This document shows, piece after piece, positions 36,086-49,140 of a stretch of DNA of 64,000 nt. Source of the stretch: Oenanthe sinensis (lineage: Eukaryota > Streptophyta > Magnoliopsida > Apiales > Apiaceae); contig CM053794.1 in NCBI GenBank assembly GCA_028671895.1, positions 40,502,501 to 40,566,500 of the forward strand, read 5' to 3'. The notes under the pieces are model-generated. The model was not told the origin of the DNA. It saw only the letters and a list, made by a program, of their open reading frames with translations, and searched no databases. Each line of letters begins with the position of its first letter. Position 1 is the first letter of the stretch. A program made the position numbers and the translations under genes.

Positions 36086-38591
36086 CTTAACAGTGATCTA
36101 AACTTAAAGCACTCGATCTTAAGATTTCAAAAGCAAGAAACAGACTAAAAAAGCTTCCTTTTCAACTAATAGAGACTTTGCAAGCATATATGAGGCAATG
36201 CCAGAGGTGGGTTACAAACAAAGCCAAGAACAAGGTGAAGAGGGCTTAGGGGGCAAAAATAGAATGAAGAAAATGAATAACAAAATGTTAAATAAAGAGG
36301 GCAAGATTAAAAATCTAATCTTTGATACATACAATAATATATTTATATAGGTATGAAAAACTCTCTTTTTTTAACTTAATTTTAATGGTGGTAAATAAAA
36401 GCAGAGGGTCATGTGGATGTAATAGGTAGGTGAAGTGCTGTCAAGGTAGAGACTAGAGAGATGAGAGAGACCGAGAGGGAGAGACCGAGAGAGGGTGTAA
36501 AGAAATCTTGGTTTGCAATGGAGGTAACCAGAAGGGGGGGGAGAGCAAAAATAAAATGTGGAGTGAATACAAATATTAGAATGGCATTTAGTTATAAATG
36601 GTTAGTAAAAAGGGATGCGAAGAATGAAGTGGATGTGACTTGTCAGTCAACTGGATAGCTAGTCCAGCTATTTATCTTAAAATCCAGCTAAGCTATAGTG
36701 ATGGATAAATATTATATATATATATATATATAAATTGTCCTTTTTCATGTTGTAGTACATCAGTTTCCAATAGAGATGAATACAGTAAAATATTTGGTAA
36801 ATTAATAATCTTGATTAAATAATTATTATTTCCGGTCCTGACTTGAGTCAATAGGATAAATTAATATTATCGTTAAATGCATAAGATAATAATTCATTAA
36901 AAATATTAATTTTTTCATATATAATACATAATACATAAATATTTTCTAGACAACTTTACTAAAATATGTGTCAATAGTTGACTGTTTCTGCTTTTCGTGA
37001 GAATCAAATACAATTTCATCCCTAATTATACGAAGGACATGGAGTATATTCCTAATTTTTGGATGAATTATAATAGTTTGATCTCTAATACATGTGTCTA
37101 ATTTTATAATAAAATTGTTAATACTCTCAATGAATCGTAGTAGAATTTACAATCATTAGTTTTCTTTTTGGTAGATAAATCAATTAATTAACACTCGTAC
37201 CAATATATAGTATTTATTATAGTTGTTCATATGCATACGGTATTTAGTTTTGAATAAAAAAATTATTTGTTACAGTGTGAAATATTGTGTAAAATAATAA
37301 AATATTTATTAATCGATAAACTAATAACCTCGTTAAAATAATAAATTTTATTGGATCCAAAAATATTAATTTATAGAGATTTTATTGTGCACAGTCGTGC
37401 TGACAAATTTGTATGTTGAGTTGCCTCTTTTATCTCCACTTTCTATTTTTATATCATATTTATCCATTTGAATCTATAATTTAATGTGATTTGGAGTTTC
37501 ATAAATAAGATACTTTTACTTATTTTATCTTCAATAATTTATTTATACTTTACGTTAACATTTAGTTATAGCTTCCAAAAAGTTATGAATAAATTAAAAT
37601 TATTAACGATTAATATAGTTCAGTGACTTTGAGTCTTTGACCATGTCAAATATATTATTGAGAAAGAATAAAATTTCAACGGCTCTTAAGGGCAATAGTG
37701 TCACAAGTTACTCTAGTTAAGCAACACTAACCTTCCAATATTGAGATCACTTATAGTAAAAAATATAATGAATTGACTAAAATATTCTTAGTTTTCACGA
37801 TGTATATTTCCAGAAGTTTAAAAAAGCTTTTTATTAGCTTAGGGAAAAAAACCTTTTTATTATAAAATATTTTACTAATATTCATATGTATATTTGAACA
37901 ATACTGTACTAGCTAATGTTTTTTTATAAATTATATCAGAACGAGTTAAATAAATAATGTAAATTTTATGTACTTCAATGCAAAACAAACATTACCTCAA
38001 CCTTTTACTTGAAGCACAACTTTACAACTAATCATCTGACTTTACAAATCGTTGACATGATACTTTCTGTGTACGCCAATTTGTAGAGTGAGTAGAGTCA
38101 GAACTATATGGAACGGGAATCAAGTAACAGCAAGGACGCTACGAACTTAAAATCATTTACAATGACCGGAAATATTATCGCTAATTTAAGCTCCAAGGCC
38201 AATTACAATACTCGGTCCAATTGCACAGCACTACCTATGTTTCAGTTCCAAAAGAAAATACATAATCAATCTCCTATATGATGTATTATTATACTGTCAT
38301 CTATGTTCGAGATTTCATATATTCTAGGGCAACACTTGCCAACTAGTTCATCTGCATAGAATCTTCGAAATGGCAACTGGTAATTTGTTTCTCACGAGTC
38401 ATGTCAAGTTCTACAATTTGTGTTTGTCAAGTTCTAGATTTCACATTCAAGAACAGCTTCAAGTGTGATATTTCCTCCAAACTAAACTAGTAAGCAACAT
38501 CACTACTCATCAACACCAACGCCTTCCGGTTTGTACAAAGTAACATGAGGGCAGTAACCACTTAGAGAATTATAGCTTTACTCAGATGTGC
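36086..38591. other. Intergenic region between kinase and CorA-like genes
   Basis: This holds the kinase promoter, a GA-rich stretch at 36455-36500, an (AT)n run at about 36712-36732, and otherwise AT-rich DNA. The 3' UTR of the CorA-like gene lies just below 38592. No gene was recognised. Confidence 0.55.
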
Positions 38592-41500
38592 TCAGTCAAT
38601 GAGGATATAACCTTCTTCACCATCTCTGACTAAACTTGCAGCATTTGAAGCGAATGTGTTGCGGGACGTAGACTTTCGAACTTGTGCATGGGACTCTGCT
38701 TCGCGCTGAAACATCTTGACTAGTTCTTGCAACTCTAGTTTTCTCACTTCAACTTGCTCTTCGGCAATTGGTCGTTTCAGCCCAAGGTAGAGCAATCCCA
38801 TTGCAATTAGCACAACGCCTAAGAGAACTAAAAGGCCAGAGAAGAGGGCGAATGCGTATGGAGTTCCTTCATTACCAGGAATTCCATCCACGTTTATTCC
38901 AAAGAGTCCTGTGATTATTGAAAGTACAAGGCCACAGCCACCAAAAACACCCAAATTGTGTGTAATATGTAGACTTTGGTCCTACAAGTAAAAGTTGTGC
39001 CAAACAAAAAAAATGTCACCAAAAAACAGCAAACTGACATATTTTAAGAACTTGGGCAGATTAGATCAATTGTTTTTTGAAGTATGAAGAACAAATAACT
39101 ATGTACAACTAATATAATGAGAGCTTTTTGAACCGGTGGCAATAAAAAAATAGAAAAAGAAAATCCTAGAGCGCGCACTCTCACTCACACACACAACTAA
39201 TTCAATGCAGAACCAAAGTTGCATGACTTGTAAGACGCACACCAAGGGACTAGGGATATGCAAATTCTCAGGTTTCAATAATTATAGCAGAAATAGACTC
39301 CAGCTTAGGTATCTCATTGACTTCTGGTATGAACTATCTAGTCCAGACATACCTCCTCTCATTTTGCTGTAATAAAATAACTGAAGCACAGTAGTAGTTA
39401 ACTTGTAAGAAAATATATGAACCTATCATGAAGGTATAGAATACCTGTAACCATGCACGAACTGTGCTCTGCATAACATCTTGTATTGTAAACAAGCGAC
39501 CACGAACTGCTTCTTGCTCACCAATCATAGCCCTTGTGCTCTTCCTTATTCCTTCCAGCAAATTTCTTGTTGCATTTCCCCTTAAATGTTGAAGAAGTTC
39601 AAATATGATCTCCTCTCTGGCATGTAATGACCATTTCACTCTAATAACCTATATTAGTAAACCAACAAAAAAAGGAGAGAGCGAAAATTATCCACAAGTT
39701 AGTACAGTAAGAACTTCTCTTGTAGTATGATGTGATGTCTTCTTTATATTGGTTGACAAAACAATAAAATGAATGTTGGATAGGTACTTGCTCATAAGAT
39801 GTTCTCAAAACAGACTTCTTCCACTATTAATCAAAATTAATATACCTGGGTCGATAGTCTTCTAATCTCTTGGTTTAGGATAATGGTAAACAGATGCATG
39901 TCCTCATGGTTTCTCCTAGACAGGATTAATTTATTCAATTTATATAAGTGATAGGTTGAAGTTTAATACGAATTCAAAAAATTTCAGATACATATTGAAT
40001 AATAAGTGTGTTTGTGCGTGTGCACACGCACAGACGCGTGCATGTAGAACCTGTTCATAAACTTCAGTTCAATTTCATCGGCAGCACCAAAGACGTATTT
40101 TCGAAATAACCTATAGAACAACATGAGAACAGCTCTATAAGAGAACACTAGAAAGGTAACTGGATTTTATATAGAATCCCCAACTTATTAAGTTTTTAGT
40201 ATACCCCGCGTTCATCAAGGCCCTGTAATGTCAGTTTGCAGTAAAATAAAATTTTCAAAAAATTGCTGGTAGATATTAGTGATTTCTATTTAATTTGTTT
40301 AAAAAATCGCTGGAATATATTAGTGCTTTCTATTAATCTACGTAAAATTGAGATCTATTTAGAGGACAGATAGAGTGTATAGCTACAAATGCAGCCCCCA
40401 GAAGTAGCATGTATCTTGAGAACAGAACTGAACACAAAAATCTTCATCAAGCAATGAAGGAAATTAAGAGAAGAAAACTATTACAATGTACAGTACAGAT
40501 CTGCATGGAAGAATGATAGACAATGACACTTTTTAAGCCAATAAATTCAGCTTTATTGCACATCCAAGAATATTTGTCTACTGCTCCTACTGAACTAGTA
40601 GTAGGAAATCTATTGCATTAAATGTGCTCACATGAAGGATAGATTCAATAAAAATATGTTTAACCAATTGAACAACAGAAGCTTACCCTGGCTAATCCCA
40701 AATTGAAAACTAAAAGCAGGTGCTTTGCTAATGTTCTGCAAGAAAAAGAATATATTCCTTCCAGCAAGATTCACAAATATGATAAGGAACAGAGTATTAT
40801 GACCATGCACATATCCGTTGCTTATAAATATTTCCCGCAAAAGAAATTTAGAACTGAAAATTTAAAACTCACGACAATATTAGAATATTTAGTGTTGAAG
40901 TGCAAGTACATGACTGGAGACAAAATGTTGATGTGATTTAAACAAAATATATTCAGTTTCAACAGCTTTCAACTCTTAAACCATATCTTTCCTCATCTCT
41001 GTTTGTATTCTATTAAGAAAAATTCACACTTGGTGCGGCTATGCGCCAGGCAAAGTGGATGCCAATACCCTTAGCTCTGAGTGTTCAAGATCAAACTTAA
41101 GAATATAGGAAACAGTTACCTGTCGTCCCATCTAGCAAGGCGGGATGCCAGGAGTGCTATGACCTCGTGAATAGTTTGTGGTACGTTGCTTCCCCCAGCA
41201 GTAAGCAGCTCCTGGTCAATGAAAATATAAAAAGATAGATGAAAGCTAAATATGTAGAATCTCCCCCCCCCCCAAATATATAATAATTATAATTATAATA
41301 ACGATAATAATAAATGAGTCCGGTCCCTGTCAAGTGATTGTTGCAACATATTGTCTGTGATTATTAAGAGCAGATAGAATTGACATTGGATTGTGTATGT
41401 GACATGTGAATGCAGGGTGCACTAAGCCTATCTGCGCTTAAAAACAAATATTTTAGGATTTTGCCTATCTGCTTTAAATAAGCACGTATAGTATGTTGCA

Positions 41501-43454
41501 AACAATCGCTTTTCAAGGACCAACTCCCTAACTAAATTAATAAAATCTGTAAACCTCGTCTGAGGATCAACAAACCTGCACTTCTGCAACACCTAGTACA
41601 TTAATATTTGATGCAGAACCTTTAACATGCAATGTGGTTACCAGGAAGTTTTGTGCTTGCCATGAGCGCATAACTACAGGTATGTCATCTTCTTCAGCAA
41701 ATGGATCGCCTGCTGACTGGCCTAAAAGTTCAAACAATAATCCTCCAGCAACTCTAACTGGGACCTGCATATGTAAGATACTTTAGCAATGATAATGAAC
41801 TCAAATTTTCACAAAATTGGTCTTCCAAAAGATATTAAGCATTGCACCACACCATTGACATGGAAGCAAGTGCTACGCTTCAGATCTACTCATCTCAAAA
41901 TGACACATAAGCGAGTAAAAGGACTAAAAACAGTGAATTCAACTAACATATTATAGATGAAAGAGACAACGTTCAGACAAGACAACGAGTATGTGTGGGT
42001 ATATGATTGTCGATTGAGAATAGACAAATCACACAACTACCATAGAGTAGACATATCTAGACAGTCCTTCCATGCTCTTCACAAGTTCTTTTTTATACTC
42101 CTTCCTAGCATCGAACAAGTTTAACTTACAGAGCTACATTTGAGTCCCTCTAAAATGAAACAGAGCCCTTCTCGCCCAAGGCAATAACGTATATGCTCCA
42201 AGAAATCCAATTCATTTATTTTTAACCTGTCTTTAAATGATGAAACCATTTTTAACTTTAACTTGGAACTGGAAGCATTTCTGATGATAAGATAAAGATC
42301 TTTGTATTCTCTACAGACTTAATTCTCAAAAGAGTAGCAGAACATCTACCTTGTTCCAAGTTTCTACAAAATTATCAGGGTATTTTAATTCAATTATATT
42401 AGGTCAAATTAATCTTGGGAATGCAACCAAGTAAATTTATTAGGAAGTTGACCAACATGCACACATAAAATAGTAACTTCTTTGTAAGAACAAATATTTT
42501 TATCAAGGGAAGGAATGCATTAAATATTTTTCTTTTGATAATAGAATTATATGTGAGGCTTAATATACGAAGAAATACAGGTAACATGTATAACATAAGT
42601 ATACATCGTACCAACTTCCGAACATGAACAGACTAAACTCTGAAATAATATGTACTTATAAATTACATATGTCTGTGACTCAGTGGCAGGAAGTGAGAAT
42701 TTACTCTTTTACACATAGTGAGAATGAAAAAGGTAGCCACAAACTAGAAGATTGCAAATTGAAGTAGCCTATTTTCAAATTCAATGATAGAGCAAAAAGT
42801 TACCTCATAGAAAAGGTGCTTCATCCGTTCACTAATCAACTTGCTTTCATCTCTTAAAGCAGTACTGATGGCAGGATGCAGCCACTGAGCATTAGTTAAC
42901 CATGCAGTAATGGATGGATGCCCTGCGATTACATGACACCACCAAGTTGGCCCTACAGGTCGTTCCCAGTAGGGAGCTGCAATCTCTGCAACGGACACAT
43001 CATCCTCACTGTCAGCGAACTCAATAGGCTGTGAGGCCCAGCCAGTATCGACTTGCACAGTTTGCACAAGTTCAGAAATTCGAGACCAGCCAATTGGTTT
43101 CCAATATCTTCCCGGATACTTATCCTCGGGATCACGATAAGGCGAAAGGCAATCATGCTCATTATCATGGTCAACCAATGGATCATTATTATTGCCAGCT
43201 GACTCTAAAAGAGGCTCAGACTCGAGAACAGTGTTCTTGACTTCATGTCCCGGAGACTTAGTTGTCTGGATCTTCGTAAATGTTTGTTTACCTCTTTTCC
43301 TATAACTTTGAACAGATTCAAAAGCACAAACAAGTCCGTCAGTCCATAAGCCACATGCTAATTGCATGACATCTCTCTTGGGCTGATGTTTTTTATTCTC
43401 TTGTTTCTTCTCCATTAAAGCTAAATTATCAGTACCATTATCACCAACTACCAT
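38592..43454 (-). CDS. CorA-like magnesium transporter family protein
   Basis: Six coding exons on the minus strand (43454-42804, 41764-41576, 41211-41120, 40110-40051, 39640-39445, 38981-38592) join in frame to give 525 residues. A long hydrophilic N-terminal region, with WWCHVIAGHPSITAWLTNAQ inside it, leads to a helical part and two C-terminal membrane helices (about 406-423 and 438-464). The loop between them reads FGINVDGIPGN. CorA channels carry GMN at this place (end of the first helix), and here it is GIN (424-426). The family is that of plant CorA-like proteins such as At2g42950, distinct from the MGT/MRS2 group. Transport of magnesium is inferred, not shown. The start is the first ATG (43454). 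A TTG three codons further up is unlikely, and an acceptor-like site just upstream suggests a leader intron. Confidence 0.9.
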
Positions 43455-44416
43455 TGTCGTCAATCCTGATAAAGTAATAACACATAAAAATTAGTTTAGT
43501 ATATATGATTAAACCTTTACAACCAATGACTTATATACAGCAATCCCTGAGTGCATGGATAAATCTAGTCCGATCAGGCTAAGAGAATAATATGACGAAG
43601 TTATCAGGTACGTAAATCATAATACTTCTTGAGGTTTGTCGGACATAAATTATATCATCAAGTTGTTTTTCCAACTCATCGAAGTTATAATCAGAATCGA
43701 AATGGTAAATAGAAATATGCATCTACAACATGTACCATGTGCTCAATAGATTGAAAACCGTAATTTCACATATATAACTAGAATTATAAAAGTTAAAACA
43801 TGGAAATTCTTGGAAATTTGCATGACGAACACAAATTAATATGGATCAATATTCGCCAAGCAACTCTTAACACTCTTCCAAGAATTGAAAAGCATCGCAC
43901 TTAAGTTGTTATTATTATATAATACATCACAAATCAGTTTGTGTATCTAAAATGCACATTGTCAAAAAATAATAAAATCACAACAATCATTTAATAACCT
44001 GTTACCAATTCAAGAATCGACATAAATTTATGAGCTAAAAAAACACAGACCCTTAATTTATTACAGTCATAAAAAAAACACAAAACCATCAATAACTATA
44101 TCCTTAATAGTACTGTAACATATAAATTGTGGAGTTTGGGAATTATAAATATAAAGATGGGATTAAGAAAATAGTACCAGTAGTTGTAGACTTGTGTAGT
44201 TCTTTGGACTATGGTATACATGTATAGCAATATGTATGTATGTATGTATCATGTATGTATAGGTTGGAGAATAGCAATTGAGAATGTTATTCGTGACTTT
44301 ATGGATAGAAAATGTTGTATCGGTGATCTCAAAACAAGATTCCAGAGGAAACACGACCGATAAATTGGTAAGAGCAAGTACATCGGAGGTGTTATATTAC
44401 ATCAATTATATAACAC

Positions 44417-44936
44417 TTAGCTTATATCCGTGTGATGTACGGATGAATTTTTTTAATTTTTTAATATTTTTATTTTAATATTTTTTAATGATTTGAATTT
44501 ATTTGTATTTGTATAATAATAATTTAAATTTTATTTAATATTATATGTATATATTTTTATATAATTTATTTGTATTTATATTTTAATATGATGATTTTTG
44601 TTTGTTTTGTATAGAGATGTATTTTACTTAGGAGATTAATGTGAGATATTTTAGTTAGAAGATTAATATGAGATTGTATTTTAATAGTAATGTTTATATT
44701 CTTTAGAATTATAATGTTTACGAGTTGTTTGCATAAAAGGAGGATTATTGGTGTTAGAATTGTATGTATGATTATATTCTTTTAAAATTATATTTTATTA
44801 AAATTCAACGGTTAAGATTATTTATATGGTTCACTTAAAATTGGACGGTCAAAATCTTTTCTATGGTTCACCTAGTACCATACCGACCAAAACTTTTAAT
44901 TTTTCGTCTTTAATAATATAGTATAGATAGTATAGA
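44417..44936 (-). mobile_element. Helitron-like element, non-autonomous, about 520 bases
   Basis: On the minus strand it begins TCTATACTAT next to a host A (near 44936). It ends with a 6-bp hairpin (44426-44444, ATCCGT/ACGGAT) followed by ataagCTAAG. It shares blocks such as ggttcacttaaaattggacg and cataaaaggaggattattgg with the copies at 4144-6539 and 55248-55805. No coding region was seen. Confidence 0.65.
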
Positions 44937-45210
44937 TACTAAGTTTTCTAATAAAAAAATATAGAATTAATTATAATTTTATATTATACTTTACATTCTT
45001 GAATGAAAAGTTATTTAATTTTATATTTATTGATTCTATTTTAAAATTACATATTAAAGTGTATTTTTAATTTCATATTAAAGTAACAAGTACGTCCATT
45101 TTAACATTAACATTGGACTTACTCTGACCCACCTTTCTTAAATTTAGAGTATGAAATTAAATTAGATTAGATTAAATTATACTCGTAGTGATTGTGTAAC
45201 TGAGATTTAC

Positions 45211-45218
45211 CCACGTGG
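45211..45218. promoter_or_regulatory. Palindromic G-box
   Basis: CCACGTGG is a perfect G-box, the core bound by plant bHLH (for example PIF) and bZIP factors. It lies 1.8 kb upstream of the CorA-like start and 3.9 kb upstream of the MAP kinase start, so a regulatory role is only a possibility. Confidence 0.3.
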
Positions 45219-45294
45219 CAATGAACTGCAGTTGCATCTCCACTTGCAAATTTACAGGGTACTTGTTTAACTTTCTTTAAAAAAAAAATACTTA

Positions 45295-45635
45295 GGATGT
45301 GTTTGGTCGTGACAATAGTTTTTTATTGTGAAAAGTAGGTTAGTTTGATAAATTTTAAAAACAATTTTTTTGGAAAAATGTTTTTCATTTAAAAATTGTT
45401 TTTAAAGAAAGTAGGTCTCTCGTTGTTTTTTAAAAAAAATGTTTTCCAACTTGTACTAATAATAATTACAGATTTTATTATTAAACAGTCTCAAAAAACA
45501 TTATTTTTTAATATTATATTTTAAAATATATACAAATTAAAAAAATTATCAAATATTTTTTTGATTTTTTTGATTTTTTTGGTCAGTATTTTTTTCACAT
45601 TACAGAATCTTTAAACAACAATCACAAATAGAGCC
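45295..45635. mobile_element. PIF/Harbinger-type MITE, 341 bases
   Basis: The element begins GGATGTGTTTGGTCGTGACA and ends with an imperfect inverted copy (reverse complement GGCTCTATTTGTGATTGTTG). It is flanked by TTA at 45292-45294 and 45636-45638, the usual 3-base target duplication of PIF/Harbinger elements. It is non-coding. Confidence 0.65.
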
Positions 45636-46229
45636 TTACTTGAACCGAACTCAGAACTATTTGTTTTGAAAGATTTTTCGAAAATAAGTATTCAGATTTT
45701 TAAAAAAAACCCAGATATTTTCTTATTTATTACGTATTCATTATTTTTATTATTACTGTGAATGAATATGAATAGCATCATCAAATTATGAAAAGTATGT
45801 ATGTTCGTTAATTATAAGACCTGAAAACCGCAAGCATATGAGAGAAATGTTAGGGAGTAGAATTAAAAGTGTTACATCCAACCTTGGAAACTCCTCTTTT
45901 AGCCCGACCCATAACTAGTAGTCTAGTAGCCCATTATGAATTGCAATTTCCATTTTTTCATTATCGAATGGGAGAAGATAACATGCAAAGTGCATAGAAA
46001 GCATGAGCAGTAATCTCCATTTTTTCAGAGGAAGAAAAAATAAACAAATTAGAAAGTACTAATAAATTTAAAACTTGTATCAACCCCTTCATGTCCCCAT
46101 TTTTTTTGGTATATTGTTTTGTAAAATAGCTTTAGCTACCGACTCTGCGTGAAACACATGGTTTTGGGGAATTTAAGGTTAAAACGGTTCAAAATGTGCT
46201 TTTAGTCTAAAAAATGTTGTTAAAAAAAT

Positions 46230-46440
46230 ATATATATCCCAATACTTTTAAGGAAAAAGATTGATTTTCAATTTTTACAGAAAATAATTATAAATTTCGT
46301 TATTAAATATTATGAAAAATATTTTTTATTTTATATTATATTTCAAGTATATACATTATAAAAAATTTATCGAACGTTCATTTAATTTTTTAAACAACAT
46401 TTTTTTCAACATCACTTATTTTTCCTAGTACAACAATCAC
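46230..46440. mobile_element. Degraded relative of the 45295-45635 MITE
   Basis: The interior (tttcgttattaaatattatg and then tatattatatttcaagtata) and the right end (acaacaatcacaaat) align loosely with the right half of the neighbouring MITE. The left end and target duplication are not clear. Confidence 0.45.
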
Positions 46441-46446
46441 AAATCT

Positions 46447-46672
46447 AATACTCCCTCTAATTCTATTTATATTTATAGGTCGTTTGACTTTTACACGTAA
46501 CTTTATGTGCTTTGACCGCATAACTAGAATTAATATTATTATTTTTTTGTGAATTAAAATTTAAATATTATATTTTTATTCAAAAAAAATTTAAAAATAT
46601 CAATTCTAAGCATATGGTCAAAATACCTAAAATTAGGTGAAAAAGTGCGGTGACCTATATAGATTACATTAC
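46447..46672. mobile_element. Stowaway-like MITE
   Basis: The left end starts tactccctctaattctattt, resembling the CTCCCTCCGT ends of Stowaway MITEs. The right end (gtgacctatatagattacat) is partly its inverted copy, and the middle is AT-rich and foldback-like. Classification rests on these ends alone. Confidence 0.45.
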
Positions 46673-48773
46673 ATTTACCGCTTAGGTTCGAGCGATATAT
46701 ATGTAACGTTTTCAGGGTTCAGATAAATAAAACAGTACTCTCTTCCAAGTTCTTCTTTTAATTCTTACACTGTATTTTAGAAATTTTGTTTAAAAAAATG
46801 GAAAATTTAAAGATTTTAATTCTATTATTTATTTCTAAATGATTTTTTTTAAGAGAATGATAAAAAGGCTAAAAAAATGAGTTTTATTTAAAATTTTCTT
46901 TTCATTAAAAAAAGAGGAAAAAGTAGCTCATTTTCTATTTTCTTTTAATTACTTTCCTAACTTCAAAACAGTAAATTGAGAATTTAATAAATATGTGAGT
47001 ATATTCAATTACATAAAAATACAAAATAGAGAGAAATCAATAAAAAATTGTAAGAAATAATAAAAGTCAATGATAAACATTAGATAGTATTCCCTCCATG
47101 CCTCAAAATACTTATTTTAAAGAGTTTTGTCCAGGCGTAGTCATAATTATTGTTTTTTTTTACTTTTATGAAAAAAATATTAATTGAATATTTTTATACA
47201 CAGGATAAATCAAGCTTCTCCACCAAGTTGATCATGCTGTGTGACTTGATTTAAATTACCAATGCACTTTCTAATTTAGCCAAGTTCAACTTTAAGTATA
47301 TTATTATTAATTAAGTTTTACCCATACAGTGTGTTAATATATTAAGTATGATTCATTTAATTATGAGTAATGCTAGAGGTCTCAAAATGGATCCCAAAAT
47401 TATTTTCGAATTACACATGACTTAATTTTTTTTGAAGGGACGCGTATTAATGGATGCAGGGTCCATATTAATTGTAAATTAATGATCAATAACAAATTGA
47501 CAACTCATCATTTGAGAAAAGATTTTGGATCTCTAATTTTATTTTTTATTTATTTTAAATTTAATTTAGACTTGTGGCTAATCCGTAACTAGATACGAAT
47601 AATACAACAAATTTGAAATAAGTTTGGTAATTTCACAATAATAAGTTTCATTTGTTACAATTTGCGGTCTAGTCGTTTAACCAAATTAATTAACTTATTA
47701 ATATAAGTACAGTTACATATCAGGGTTTTGGGACAGTGAATTGTAGATAATCAGATGTGTAACATGTACGGGTCAAAACTTGGCCTCGATCAGGGAAATG
47801 CATGATTGAATGAAAATGACAATTAATCTACTTTTCCAATCGAAAAGACTTTGGCAACCAGCTACATGTCTACATCCCTAGTCTTAAATATTTTTTCTTG
47901 TACTATTTCTGCGGAGGAGAGGTCAAATAAATTAATTTCGAATATTTTTGTTTGTATGTAATATATTTTGTAGAAATTAGTAAATTTAAGCTTTTTTTAT
48001 TATATTTGACATGACAAATTGACAATCCAAAAGAGACATATCTTTTCATGGGAAATTGTGCGTATTAAAAACGTTCTACAGTAATAGTAATAGATACAGT
48101 AAGTAGCACTACGTTACTCATTTGTTTGGTTAATGTGGATAAATTGTAACAACGTGTCTTTATTACATTTAATTTAATGTGACAACTATAATTTAATTAG
48201 TCGTATAAAATACAGTAAATAATTTGCAAAAATAAAATACAGATGTTTTATTTTTTTCTCATAAAAGGCTTACAAGTGTCAAACAATTTATTTGTAATAT
48301 TTATTCAATGAAAATATATCAGATAAACTCAAATCAAGCCTCTTTATTAAGATGACATAATAATTGACGCAATTCAATTGTCATATTTTCATCCTTATCT
48401 TTTGGTGACCTCATAATTTCATAAAAATTTCTTATTAATTCTTATCCCTGCTAAAATAAAACCGTATATCACGATCATAATTACTATAATTATATGTTAA
48501 ATCTTTTTGATATTATCATTATCACCACCATGTGCATCAATATTAAAATAATTTTACAAATTTATATTTAAAATGCAGGGATTGTAAATTAACAGTAATA
48601 ATAAACAATTTACTAATTTAACGTAGAATTTTATTCCGTATATTAATTTAGTGACTATACATACATTCCCACAAGTCGATTACCATATTGCCACCGACCT
48701 CTCTTTAACAAATTTCACAAAATATCCCGTAAAAAAAATGCACACACTTTCCGTGTATAGATATATATATCCA

Positions 48774-48783
48774 TTTATATAAA
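48774..48783 (+). promoter_or_regulatory. Candidate TATA box of the MAP kinase gene
   Basis: The stretch tttatataaa is followed by a C/T-rich leader-like region with short ATCT repeats (48826-48850 and 48931-48950). A leader intron ending at aatgcag (49124) is likely, since the ATG follows 17 bases later. Confidence 0.45.
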
Positions 48784-49140
48784 CAATGCCACCTAGATTT
48801 ATGCTCTTTACTCGTAATATCAAATATCTATCTATCTACAACACCCCCAGAGCTACCCACTTTCTCTCTCTAAATTTCATTCCTTTCTCTCTCCTCACTC
48901 AACCTACTTATACACCAACAGTGCATATACATATATCTATCTATCTGTCTCGTGTCGGTGTTGAGATCTTGTTGGTGCTGTATTCACATTCTTATGCCTG
49001 TTAGGGTTTCTTCAGATCTATATACAATTGGAGGTTCTATTTGTTGTGCCTGATTGTTTGATTAATTTATAAACTGTTTTTGAATTTTTTGTTTAATTAA
49101 AGTGTTTGTAATTTGTTAATGCAGAGTTTGTTGGGGAACA

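Larger units (their letters stand above)
43455..48773. other. Large divergent intergenic region rich in MITEs
   Basis: About 5.3 kb separate the CorA-like gene (-) from the MAP kinase gene (+). It contains a Helitron-like copy and several MITEs listed separately. It also has a (GTAT)n run near 44228-44262, a Stowaway-like end near 47090 (ttccctccatgcctcaaaat) and long AT-rich stretches. I found no coding or RNA gene. Confidence 0.6.

Noticed and set aside
43452..43463. TTG as the start of the CorA-like protein
   Set aside because: A plain ATG occurs three codons later, and an acceptor-like site lies just upstream, so the extra codons are probably leader.
48786..49004. Upstream open frame of 72 codons before the MAP kinase gene
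   Set aside because: Low-complexity C/T-rich leader sequence without conserved features. Nothing shows that it is translated.
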